Assembly: GCF_013426205.1 (NCBI RefSeq)
Contig: NC_089426.1
Location: 3,348,001 to 3,412,000, forward strand
DNA: 64,000 nucleotides
Direction of reading: 5' to 3'
Origin: Metarhizium brunneum
Taxonomy: Eukaryota; Ascomycota; Sordariomycetes; Hypocreales; Clavicipitaceae
Shown here: one piece after another, positions 39,239 to 50,039 of the stretch
Position numbering within the stretch: the first letter of the stretch is position 1
Layout of the letters: every line of letters begins with the position of its first letter
Notes under the pieces: model-generated
Databases searched by the model: none
What the model saw: the letters and a program-made list of their open reading frames with translations, nothing else
What the model was told of the DNA's origin: nothing
Translations under genes and position numbers: made by a program

Positions 39239-39760
39239 TGCCGTCACCACGACTCTGCAGACTCCTCGCCCCCGTAGACGTCGCCCTGTAGCCTCGTGAA
39301 ACCAAGCCACGAGACTCCAAGACTCCGCATACATGATATCATGTAGACCGCTACTTGGCAAGATTGAGCGAGATGGCTAGTATTCTAACCAGCCCCCCCG
39401 GTCAAGCTTATACTTTGGGAGCACTGCGCACTTTGCGTCATCACCAACCCCTATATGGATATGCTGGTCATGTATTATTCTATAAACAACTCTGCTGCTG
39501 AATAAGTTTTCCCCTGGCCCAGCCGTGGCACACAACTCTTGCGTGCAAACCCGATTCTACTTGTCTTGCGGGACGCGATACATGGGAGACACGGGCGACA
39601 GGGGAGGGAAAAGCTAGGGTATAATTTCTTCAATTTGGTTACAAAATACAAAGTAAACTCAAGCCCTTCCAACTACTCGAGAGAAGCAAAATCCTCCTAA
39701 TCACCACCCGAGTACTTTGGGCATGTCGTGCAAAGCACACAGTAAAAAAAACACACGCAC
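39239..39760. other. Gene-free stretch downstream of the secreted repeat protein
   Basis: Likely 3' UTR of the minus-strand gene ending at 39761. No coding signal is seen. Confidence 0.4.
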
Positions 39761-40573
39761 TTAAGCCGTGGTCGATGGCTCAGCGAGCTCGATCGATATA
39801 GGTACGGTAGTGTCAGGAAGCTCCGTCGACTCAGCTTCGTCGGTAGGCTCAGGAACTTCGTCGGTAGGCTCAGGAACTTCGTCGGTAGGCTCAGGAAGCT
39901 CCGTCGACGCAGCCTCAGTAGTCTCAGGCAGCTCCGTCAACATGGTCCCGGTGCTCTCAGCCTGAGCAATAGTCAGGCAGCTCACTTGGGTGATTGTATA
40001 AGTGTAATCCGTGGGATTAGCCACCGTGACGCGAGGAACATACGTGGACTGGGCCGTTGTCCAGAAGAGCGCACAGGTCCCGCAATCTTTCCAGAGCACG
40101 CTGGTGGTGGTGATGGCGGGTTCCTCCTCAAGTGGTGAGGTTGGTGACGGTGCCTCGCTGTGTTCCGTCTTGCTGCCCTTACCCTTGTCCTTGTCCTTGT
40201 CCTTGCCCTGCTTAGAAGAAGTGGTTGAAAGGGGCGTCACAACGGCCGGGTGCGTCGCTCCAACGACCGTCGTCGTCTGGGTGCAATCCGGCGAGGAGAC
40301 GTATGGCGGGAACGCTGTTCCGGGTCCCAAATCCAGGGCCGTGGACAAGTCCGGCTCGGCACTGGGCGAGACCGTCGTGGCCTTGGTCTTGGTCTTGAAC
40401 TTGGATTTTATGGTTTTGACGTGTTCGCTGGGCCTGGCAAAAGAGCTCTTGCATGAGTCGTCACACGTCTCGAGCGGCGACACGAATTCGCCGTTGTCCA
40501 ACGTCGTAGGCCTGGGCGTTGTCTTGGCTGCTTGAACAGCCACGAGGGCCGAGAGGACAACAATGGCCTTCAT
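39761..40573 (-). CDS. Small secreted Thr/Pro/Glu-rich protein with tandem repeats
   Basis: Single-exon, 270 residues. The start is the ATG at 40573, which opens directly with a signal peptide (MKAIVVLSALVAVQA); an upstream in-frame extension of 20 residues would bury it. Six cysteines lie in the mature part, in the pairs CDDSC and CGTC plus two singles. A basic Lys-rich block (KSKFKTKTK) and a KDKDKDKGKGSK run sit mid-protein. The C-terminus carries three tandem 7-residue units of type EPTDEVP, encoded by a 21-bp DNA repeat. Ser/Thr/Pro richness suggests heavy O-glycosylation and a cell-surface or secreted role. No catalytic domain is recognised. I see no clear GPI signal at the C-terminus. 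Confidence 0.75.
   Translation of the reverse strand: MKAIVVLSALVAVQAAKTTPRPTTLDNGEFVSPLETCDDSCKSSFARPSEHVKTIKSKFKTKTKATTVSPSAEPDLSTALDLGPGTAFPPYVSSPDCTQTTTVVGATHPAVVTPLSTTSSKQGKDKDKDKGKGSKTEHSEAPSPTSPLEEEPAITTTSVLWKDCGTCALFWTTAQSTYVPRVTVANPTDYTYTITQVSCLTIAQAESTGTMLTELPETTEAASTELPEPTDEVPEPTDEVPEPTDEAESTELPDTTVPISIELAEPSTTA
39835..39897. repeat. 21-bp tandem repeat, three copies
   Basis: Three near-perfect 21-bp units (CTTCGTCGGTAGGCTCAGGA-type) inside the secreted protein gene; they encode the repeated EPTDEVP segment on the minus strand. Confidence 0.9.
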
Positions 40574-41096
40574 GATTTTTGGGGGAGGGAAGAGTTGGGA
40601 TGGGAAGGAGTAGGTTGGAGTAACAATGGTCAAAGTAAGAAGGGAGGCAATGAGCTGAGATTTATCGTTTATATATACATTTCATGCTGAGAGCAATGAT
40701 GCATGTTTGTTTATTTAAAAGGTAATTTCGCACGCATCATCGGAAGAATCTAGTTTCGCGTTAGTTGTATTATACCACCGAGACTCATGAAGTCTAGACT
40801 GAGAGGAAAACATGCTGGACGGGGAAACCTAGTCAGGGGCTGTCGAGACCCAGCGCCTGAGGATGCGAGAATGTTGACGTATTGTGTTTGAATATGACAT
40901 CTTTGGGGAAGTAGTAAGGAGAATTGAGAATCAGTATCGTCCTAATACGTACCAAGTGGTTCTTCAGGGGCAAGTCGCGCTATGGCGTGACGCGCGCCTC
41001 TCCAAGTTCGGCCGCCAGGAACCGTCCTGTCTGTCATCAAGCTCTCATCTTCAGGTACCTCATCGCCCTCACCAACATCCAATCCATCTTCCAGAA
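40574..41096. promoter_or_regulatory. Promoter of the secreted repeat protein and ELP6 3' end
   Basis: The part next to 40574 includes the TATA-like stretch GTTTATATATAC (about 40668 on the plus strand), roughly 95 nt upstream of the ATG. No coding frame is supported. Confidence 0.45.
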
Positions 41097-42106
41097 TCAC
41101 GCCCCCCTCTCAAAGACCCTGACACCGCCATCTCCACCCACGAAATACAGGAACTCACCCTCTCCTTTCCCAGCTTCATCCTCGTCTGCTTTGCCACCGC
41201 CAGTCACCCTCACCACACCACTGACATCCCTCGCCGTCCCTGTGTCTAACAAGCGCAGTGCCATAACTATCCTCGCTTCGTGCGCGAGGCTCAACGCAAA
41301 TGCCGCGTGGTCCTTTTCTAGCGTCGTGTTCTGTGCGTGAAGCAGGGGGTCGTCTGCCGAAATGGCCACTACAGTAGCGTGAACTCTCTGTGTAGAGTTA
41401 GCTTGGCCTCGGTGGTTTCCTCGACAACAAATCTCCCCTGGTAAATACGGCAAAGGGGATAAATGTAAACTCACCTCTCTCCATGAACTCAACACATTGA
41501 CCGCGCCCAATGCACCGACCCCTCCCATGGCCAACCACGCATCCATCCCGTCCACCAAAAGCACCACCTTCCTCCCCTCCTTGGAAATCTCGGCAATAGC
41601 CTTCTCAACTCCTTTCTTCACATCATCCATCTTCCCACCACGTAGCACGTGGTCCCTCCCGCCACCCGTAGAAGGTTCCCCGTTGGGCACATACAAGCCT
41701 GTTAGCCCGTCGACGAAGATGAACCTCTTGCTTCTGTTCACGGCATCCAGGTCCAGGCCCTATGACCGTAATTAGCGTCATTCATTCTGATTCCAACATA
41801 CCACGGTCGAAGAGTAACCGCAATACGTCATCTGGGTAAAATTGGGAAAAAAGAAAGTACCATTTTGGCAGCTCCCTCTCTCCAAAACGCGCCATCCCTT
41901 AAAAAGCTACACAACACAACGGCCGTAGTGTCCGCGGCTTCACCAGCTTGCTGCCCATTCCTCAGCAGACCATACACCCATCTCAGAACTAGCCAGTTTG
42001 CACTGGCTCCCAATACACTGGTAAGAACTACAAGGGCCGCTTCAGGAGGTAAATTGAGATATGGCTCTAGCAAGGGCGGGATCTTGGTCGATGCTGTAGA
42101 GGCCAT
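41097..42106 (-). CDS. Elongator complex subunit ELP6
   Basis: Three exons: 42106-41861, 41759-41475, 41387-41097; 273 residues, all introns (101 and 87 nt) in phase. The protein has the RecA-like fold pattern of Elongator subunits 4-6: a first strand/helix with PPEAALVVLTSVLGASANWLV, the central RFIFVDGLTGLY strand, KVVLLVDGMDAWLA (Walker-B-like, without a catalytic Walker A) and the VVAISADDPL strand. ELP4-ELP5-ELP6 form a hexameric ring that binds tRNA and supports wobble-uridine modification by Elongator. An upstream in-frame extension exists, but the ATG at 42106 gives the family-typical start. It lies between the secreted protein gene and the MFS gene, all on the minus strand. Confidence 0.88.
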
Positions 42107-42811
42107 GCGGACTCTTCGAGTTTGGAAATGTGATTTGGCGAGGGCAAAAAGTTGGACCTGTGATTGCAACGACCCTGTCAGACGGCAAAACGGAGTGTAA
42201 ATGTGACTTATTTGGCTGACTTGAAAGAATAGCACCTTGGCTTCAAAATTGAGGTGACGGTTGTGAATGAAGAGCTACGACGTGAGGTGAGATGGGATGG
42301 GAAGATTGTGGTTGACACTCGAGGTGGGGCGCGTTATACCCATCCATACCCACTTCCACGGCCGACTTACATTGTGCATACTATGATACAATGCTCGCAG
42401 ACATGAGGATGAGACTCCACGATTTATTCATAGCCAGGTCCACGTGGGATTGCCAGTGTGGAGGACATGTCTAATAAATAATATTCATATGCTCTGTCAA
42501 CATGCCATCCGTGACATCTAGTATAACTAAATGCAGTGTGTAGTTTTCCATGAAAACCGCGGACGCCCGGAAAATCCAATACAACGGGGAAATGCCAGTT
42601 ACAGATGAACAACCCGGCAAATACAAATGATATCCAATCTAACTCCAACAAGGCGAAATGCCACCAAAAATCTATATTCCCAAGGCCCATATTAGCTCCA
42701 TCTTCCTTTGTACCAAGATGCTACCACCTTGAAATACGCTTGCCAAAATAACATCATGCAATATCCTCTGTTCCACGCATGTCAAATGACTCGGGAAACG
42801 CTCAGCTTCAT
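42107..42811. other. ELP6 promoter and MFS 3' region
   Basis: No coding frame is supported; AT-richer than its neighbours. Confidence 0.4.
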
Positions 42812-45413
42812 TCAAAACTTCTCCATGAGGTTCATTCTCACTGTCCACATACGTGCTCTCTTGCCAAATATGAATAAGGGGATCGTGGTGAGCTGGACGA
42901 GGAGTTGAATGATTCCCAACCACATGTAGACCTGCTTCGGCCCGTCCTTGGCCATCCAGTGACTAACAAACAGACTAAAAACAAGGCCGTGCAAGACATT
43001 CTTGGAAAAATTAAGCGTAACCAGCGCCTCTCCTGCGTACTGACGATAGCTATCGACGCAAAAAGTGATAGCCGTCGTAGATCCCAGAGAGCAACCAAAT
43101 GAAAGTATGCCAAAGAAAGCAGTTGGGATCATCCAGTGGTCTTTCTCTTGAGCAGACCAGCCGAAGCCCATGAGACCAATGCAGGTTGTGAGCATAATGG
43201 GAATGGCCATTACCAGTCGGAACTCAGGTTCGTACATGCCGCCATTACGACGAGACATGGCTCGGACAATCAAATCGCTAATCTTTCCTGCGACGCCTGT
43301 GCCGAGGACACCGCCAACAAATGGGGATACATACACAAGGCCGGTTTGGAGCGCACCAAAGTTGTAACTCGCAGGGTCTCGGTAGATAACGGCCATTGTC
43401 TCTGATATAACGATTAACCAACCAATCGAGCAGGCGTATACCGCAGAAGACCACAAAACGGCCGGATAGGAAAACAAAATGAATGGACGGATCATAACTT
43501 TCAACCACCTGTCGTTATTGAGCCGGCCATGGTAGGGTTTCAGCTGCTGTGTAAACGTTTGGGCAGGCTGCTGTCGCAAATTATGCGTATACGCCTTTAT
43601 CCTAGGTGGCGCCCTGAGTGCCGACGCAGGGATTCTTTCATTATCCAGATTTGGGCCTTGTGAGAAATAATCTATATTGGCACCACTCCCGTTTGCACTC
43701 TGGAGGTATGGTGAGTGCCCACCTGAACCGTTGTGAGACTGGCGGAGGATGGACCTTGGCGATCGAATTGGGCTATGCACGGAGCTTGCTCCATCCATTA
43801 CATGGTGCTCGTCAGAAACGTGCACAAGTGGTGCATTTGTATCCACCTGGTTGGGCTCTGCTTCGATTTCTTCCGACTTCTCCCCAGATGCTGACACCGT
43901 GATGGAAGGCATTTGACCTTGTACGTTGCCAGGTAAATTTGGACGGTACGTGACATGTTCCTTCTCAGTCTCCCTGGATGTAGTGATTTCGGCATGGTGG
44001 TCGGCGGAACCTGGGTGCATATGACCTGTATTGCCTTCACCGTCATGTTGAGATTCACCAGCGGTGGGCGGTTCGGATGCGAAGCCAACATGGAGTCCCC
44101 TTTGACGAGTCTCTGCACCAGGAGAGTGAGGCCTTTCGAGAGTCTTTGAGTCTCTGGCAGATTGAGTCGATTGGTGAGGGTTATGTACGTTCCTACGCGA
44201 AGAGAGACGGCGAAGAAAGCTGGGGCGTTTTGAGGGTTTCCGCGTAGGTGTGCGATCCCAGAAGGTTTCGGGTACGAAAAGGAAGAGCAGGACGAAGCCT
44301 AGACCGGCTACCATTGCGACGATACTACAGGGTTTGTTAATCAAGCGCTGAAGGTAGATACAGAGCACAAAGAAAAAGTAAACTTATAGTTGGTTGAGAG
44401 GAAACGTACAAGAACACCCAGCGCCATCCATACCGCCCAATGATGGCAGCGCTGACTAGAGGAATTAAGTTCTTTCCGCCTAATAGTAACAATGTGTAAA
44501 TACCGATACGATAGGCTCGCTCGTGGAGGAAGTAAATCTCTGCAATTGTAGCCGAAGGAAGGCACTCCACGGGGCTGATAGCTATTCCTTGAAATACTCT
44601 GGCTGCGAGCAGAGAAGGGAAGGTGGGAGAGTAGCCTCCCCAAACGCATGTTGCAATAAAGAGAATGACACTAGCGAGATATACAGGTCGCTTGCCGAAA
44701 AGGATGGCGGTTGGAGAAGCGAAAACTGAGCCTACACCAAGGCCCATCATGTATAGACCGACCGTGAGAGACACTGTTTCGACTTCGACATCCATATCAT
44801 GGGCAATGTTGGTGAAACCAGCGGCCATGATGGAGGTAATGCCACCGCCAATCATGCAGTAAAAGCCTAGTGACAACAAGGCAGTATCTCGTCGCCAGCT
44901 AGGCCAGTTCAACGGGTCGTTGACGGAGTCCTCGGGTTGAGGATCGAGAATAATGGCACCATCCTGTGTTTTCTTCTTCCCTTCATGTGGGTCAACATTT
45001 TCCGTGGCAGCCGGAGTCTGTATGACAGGACGTGAACCTCCTGGGGTCAATGGCATGTCGACAAAAAACCCCGTTGGAATAGATGAATGAGAGGTCCTGG
45101 CACGCACATCACGCAGACCAAGAGGCTCATTGCGGTTAGCGGCTAGGAGTAAAACAGAGCCTGATTATGGGCATCAGCAAGTGTGAATATATATGTACAC
45201 ATTTTTTTTTAAAAAAAAAGAAATTGACAGCAGATACAAGAACGCATTCTTACCTGGAACCTCAACGGTCTGCGTATCGTTGAGCACACCAAAACTCCAT
45301 TTCGAGTGGCCAGACACTTGCTTCTCATGTTTGCTACTGTCGCTAGCTCTCACCCTAAATAATCGTTTCCAAGGGGAGGTAGTCCCCTTTAAGTCTTCTG
45401 AGGTAGATGACAT
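42812..45413 (-). CDS. MFS transporter, DHA1-like
   Basis: Three exons: 45413-45254, 45160-44410, 44324-42812; 807 residues. Introns of 93 and 85 nt are in phase. The protein has about 130 hydrophilic N-terminal residues ending in the DPLNWPSWRRD motif that precedes the first membrane segment in fungal DHA1 drug/polyamine-type carriers. Six membrane segments follow, then a cytosolic loop of about 220 residues rich in Ser/Pro/His (with NPHQSTQSARDS and SPRSILRQSHNG), then six more segments. The loop is longer than usual and may be a regulatory phosphorylation target. Family members export drugs, polyamines or other small molecules at the plasma membrane; the substrate is unknown. The start is the ATG at 45413; the frame continues upstream only with a non-ATG codon. 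Confidence 0.86.
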
Positions 45414-48343
45414 AATGTCAACCGTCTTCAAGGGAGATATTTACGCAGTCTTCGCGTACGCGCCGCGCGGCAGGCGGAATGCTGGAAATATTGTAAGCTT
45501 TATGGCCGAAGAAAGAATGGCGGATTCAGATGGCGAAATATATGCGGTGTACTGCATTCGGGATACAAGATAAATTTCAGTCGCACTCGCTGGAATGGCA
45601 TTGGACGGAGGAAGCCGACGCACAAAGGTTGCGGGATGGTAAATTAGGAGTTGCGGTGACAGTAAAGCGAGAAAAAAAAAACGCCAACTAATGATAGGAA
45701 AGAAACAGAGGCATAGGACATAGGTAGTTGAGTAATATACGTCTAAAGATGCATAGGAGGTGCGTGAGGGCCGGGTAACCGGCATCAAGGCTCGGTAGGG
45801 ATCGAATTGATGGCTAAGGGATAACTGGGAGTACAAGTCAAGACGGGATCCAGACCTGGCTTTGGGGAATTATCGTGCAGGGGAAAAAAGAAGAAAGTGA
45901 CTGTAGAAGGTAACAGCGAGTTTGCGAGCCGGCAGTGCGAGGACAAAATGAGATGAGACAAGATGCAAGCGCACGATGGACATGCATGACGCACATGCAT
46001 GAGAGAAATGCCAAGTTGGTAAGATGCGGCTTTGGGCAGAGGAAGGAGCAAAGCCGTTCAATATTCGCAGTTCGCAATTCGCAGATGGCCGTCCTCACCA
46101 GCTATCAGTCCAACCCTGCTCGGGGTTGGCGTTGATGCGATCGCCGCCAACTTGGTGTCGACTTCAGCACCTGAATAGGCGATTGCCTTGTTTCATGCGG
46201 CTGGAGATGGGATGCAAGGGCGCACATGTGGTTGTACAATCCAGAACATCGCGCGAACGAGGGGCGTCGAGGGGCTCGCAGGCGCTCGCAGCGGACAGTG
46301 CGGGTGGCGCAGGAGCGTGGAGATGCTGGTGCACGAGCGCGGTGCAATTTGCAGGTGGTGATGCCGTGTCTGGCAGTCTGGGTGTCTGCATGGTGAGCCG
46401 TGGCTCGACGCCACTAGGACCCAGAATGTCCAGACGGGTGCGTTCGACGGCGAGGAGGATGTAGAGGATGGAATGCTTCAATCTTGTCCTGGCAAAAAAA
46501 AAAAAAAAAAAAAAAAAAAGGCTTACCTGACCGGCAGTGAGGGCAAACCACGTCCCACAACGTTCTCGCCCTTCAGGTCGCTCGAGGCTTCAGAATCAGA
46601 AGTTCAGACGCCGCCCTTTGTGTTCGTCTGTCTCACAGCGTCCAAATCCAATCCACATGGCCAACGCTGATCCAGTCAAGGGCCCGGCTGTTTGGCACCC
46701 AAGGCAAAACCGATATCTGCACCTGTAAAGGCCAAAGGATGATGAAGGGTTGCAAAGGACGAGTTCAGCTTAAAATATGGATGAGGTATCAAGACGAGGT
46801 TGAAATAGACTCGGCGCGTCACAGCTGGGGGGCAAGGGAGGCCAGGCCATGCCATTCATGTCATCAGACTCCAACAGATCAACTCATACGCCATGCTACG
46901 CTACCGACATAAACAATAGTACTATCCCGGTATGCACCACCTTGGCCAAACTAACGGTCAAGAGTTTAGAGAGGCAACGCCAAACGAACCAGACATTTGA
47001 CGTGGTGGAGCAAGTGCCCGTGTTTGTTTCATGGCGTGGACAAGGAACAATCAGCAGCAAGGGCTCGAACTAAACACCGCTACGTCGTATGGAGCCGTAC
47101 CCAAATAAATCTGGTGTGTTCGAACCGACCCGTTCAGCTGATGGATTGACAATATCGAAGTCGACCTTGGATACCAGTTGACGGTCAGGCGGGCAGAGAC
47201 CCCTACGCACAGCACTCGGGGTTAACGGCCGTTCCTTCCCCCGCCATCCATCTCGAGGCCTCTGGGGAAGGAGCGATACACACAATGCCACAACACACAC
47301 GATTTGCCTCGACACCTTCACTGCTCAGTGCTCTTTGAGGGTGCAAATATTTACACAGAGACATGATGGATTTGAACTTTGAATCACCGCTGCTGCTGTT
47401 GCTACATGCTAGGTCTTCACTCTCCATGACCGTGATGACAGTCATGTGCGCTCCCACACACCAATGTTGGAGATGCGAGTTAGGTAAACCTGAAGCCTTC
47501 GGTATGCACAATGACGATGCCCTCCCCATCTCGCAAGACTGGAACCGGCAATTCAATGACTGCCTAGGTAGCTGACCAGAGCTGCTTGCAGGGATCAGCT
47601 TGTGCTGACTTGTGGAAGGAAGAGATCGTCGTTCCTACGGCTGCTGCGGCTCCCCGCCATGGGCTGTCAAGCCGTTTAGCCAACTTCTGTATGTACGAAG
47701 TAACACAAGCATGTGCAAATACCGAGTACGTAGTAACTACTACTCCTAAAACCAGACCCCTTCTCGATACTGCTGCAAGATTTGCGGGGTGGTGACCAAA
47801 GAGGCTGCCGCCTCAGTTCCACGGCATGGGGGCTCGACGGAGATCGGACAGGACGTTGACATCCTGTGATTGACTGGTGCGGCAGCCTATCAATAATAAT
47901 GACGGGGTTGTACGAAGCACCATGGTTCGACACTATGCTAGTGAAGCTAATAACCATCTAGGGACATATGCTGTACGATAACGACCATGTCAATGCCGCC
48001 AAGACGACAATTTGCGGTCAACCATCCGTTGAGACGACCCCAACTCCAGTCAGGCTAATTATGACCTCATCGCTAAAGACATCTGGACTCGTGTCGCTTA
48101 GAAAGCTCCGTCCCAACTCTAAAGCCGTTGGAGTCCACCCGTGAGCCCCTAAAGTTGGAGTGCATGGCATGCGAATTGATGCGACTTGACCTCGTAAACC
48201 GCCAAGGTTGTAACCCTTCACCCGCGTCACCAGCCACCAGCAGGCGCCTTGTCCATCATCCGCCCACGTTGGCAACCATCAAAGATTCAACACCACACCC
48301 ACGAGGATACACTTGACTCGACCAAGCTCGAGGCCAGTCCGCC
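45414..48343. other. Gene-poor region between the MFS and thioredoxin-like genes
   Basis: Short overlapping frames only. A 26-nt poly-A tract (46494-46519) is present. A GTTCGAACC at 47118 resembles a tRNA B box, but the flanks do not form a T-arm. The first kilobase is presumably the MFS promoter, and the last few hundred bases that of the thioredoxin-like gene. Confidence 0.4.
46494..46519. repeat. 26-nt poly-A tract
   Basis: Uninterrupted A run in intergenic DNA. Confidence 0.9.
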
Positions 48344-49167
48344 ATGCCCCCCATCATCATCAGCAGCAACATCGCGCCCCGTACAATTCGGCTTGGCACC
48401 AAGGCTGCGGCGGCTAATCTGGCGGTGCGCGAGACCTCTGTCACGCGGGCTCATTATTACCCACTGCATGCAGCTGCGTCTTTGAGAGCCTTCCAGTCCA
48501 CGACCCCTGCTCGTCAGCCCAAGAACCAAGTCTACAATCCGTACGTTCATTCCCATGCCCAAAAACAACGGATCTACCGCCAAGCCTTTGATATCGGACC
48601 AGCTTGAGGTCAAACGGCATTATATTGCCCGCACCTCAGTCCGACATTTGCATGCACCAAACGTACGAAATTATGGTTGACTAACAAGAAGCATTTATCC
48701 AAACGCAAAACAGTATCCGCAACCCCGATACGTTCAACACATACCTCTCCCTATCCTCCTCATCCCGCATACCCCTCCTGACCCTCTGGACAGCATCATG
48801 GTGTCCAACATGCCGTACTGTCCTTCCCCTGATCCAATCACTAGTCGAGTCCGGCACAGGCGAGTCAGAAGGTGGCGTGGCCTTTGCACCTGTCGAATTC
48901 GATGCCCCTGACATTATGTCGTCCTCGTCGTACACGGAGAACCTGGCCATGACTTATATGATCACCTCTATCCCCACTCTGCTGAGCTTCGACGCCGGCG
49001 AGGCCCAGACAGCCACAAAGGTCACGGATGGGCGTAAACTCGCAGATCGGCAATTCTTGATTGAATGGATTCAGCACGAGGCACGCCGGCATGGAGGTCG
49101 TGGGGGTGGAGGAGACGGGGGTCCGGGGTCATCTGTATATGGCGGCTTATTCGGCAGTAAGAAATGA
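48344..49167 (+). CDS. Thioredoxin-like protein, probably mitochondrial
   Basis: Two exons: 48344-48540 and 48714-49167; 216 residues. The 173-nt intron ends at CAG before TATCCG, which brings the thioredoxin part into frame. The N-terminus (about 60 residues) is Arg/Ala/Ser-rich without acids, as in mitochondrial presequences (SNIAPRTIRLGTKAAAANLA). A thioredoxin fold follows with active-site motif WCPTC at about residue 93, and the cis-proline context ITSIPTLLSF at about 158. The C-terminus is a Gly-rich tail. It probably acts as a thiol-disulphide oxidoreductase in the organelle; targeting and partner are inferred. WCPTC departs from the classic WCGPC, so redox potential may differ. Confidence 0.82.
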
Positions 49168-50039
49168 GGACGCCACGGAGCACATGTGTTCCTTGATACC
49201 AACGACGCCTCATCAGCGCCGCTCTCATCACCACGTGTTTTGTACTATTACTATTCCATGTTTCATAGAAAACAACTGATCTGTATGTACCTGGACATAG
49301 CCACTTCACTGATCATTCTGAAGATGGCAAGGTCTTGATATCTGAACACAATTTACACCAAAACTTCAGCACTTATAATGTAGGTGTCCAGAGTGTGATT
49401 GTGTCTCTACATTATGAGGCCCGACCTTTGGATGAAATATTCCGACACCACAAAAGCGCCAGCTGAGGAAAGTTCATAAAAGATGTGTCAATGTATTGAC
49501 ACCCCTCTTCCATCCTTCATCTACGAAACTCTGCCGCCGAGCCTCCCAAATCTATTTTACCATCACTGAACCCAAGATTGTACATGCCGCATACTTTGAC
49601 TGAGCCGGAAAAAGAAGAATTGGACGCCGCTACAGTATATTAGAAAAGTAACATTATGATACCAGCTGTAAAATCATGCCATCGCGTCATATCAAAGAAG
49701 CCTAGCCGTTATCATTTGCACTGTCATCACGCCGTATTATACCCTCTAGCAAGGCCTCAACAGCATCAAAACATCACAGTCGCCACCTGCTCAACCTTTT
49801 GGTAGAATATATTTCCCACCTACTGATACATTACCTACTTCATACAAGCATCATATCTCGTAATCGATGCTAGCCGCACCTCCTATCTCTCGGCAAAAGA
49901 ACACGCCTTCTGGTGCATCTAATGTTCGTTTCCTTTTCGGAGAGAAATACAACGCCAAAACTCCAGTCTGAAAAGAATCCCAGTACCCCCTTCAGGAGGA
50001 TTTTTCCTGGCCGATTACAACGCAGCATTGGCCATCTTT
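49168..50039. other. Convergent 3' gap between thioredoxin-like and SKT5-like genes
   Basis: AT-rich DNA without coding frames, holding both 3' UTRs. Confidence 0.5.

Noticed and set aside
46164..46481. 105-codon minus-strand frame starting with a hydrophobic stretch
   Set aside because: The hydrophobic stretch is too short and charged for a signal peptide; composition is Pro/Ala/Arg-rich and unlike a gene.
47118..47126. tRNA B-box-like GTTCGAACC
   Set aside because: Flanks do not pair as a T-arm and no A box lies upstream.
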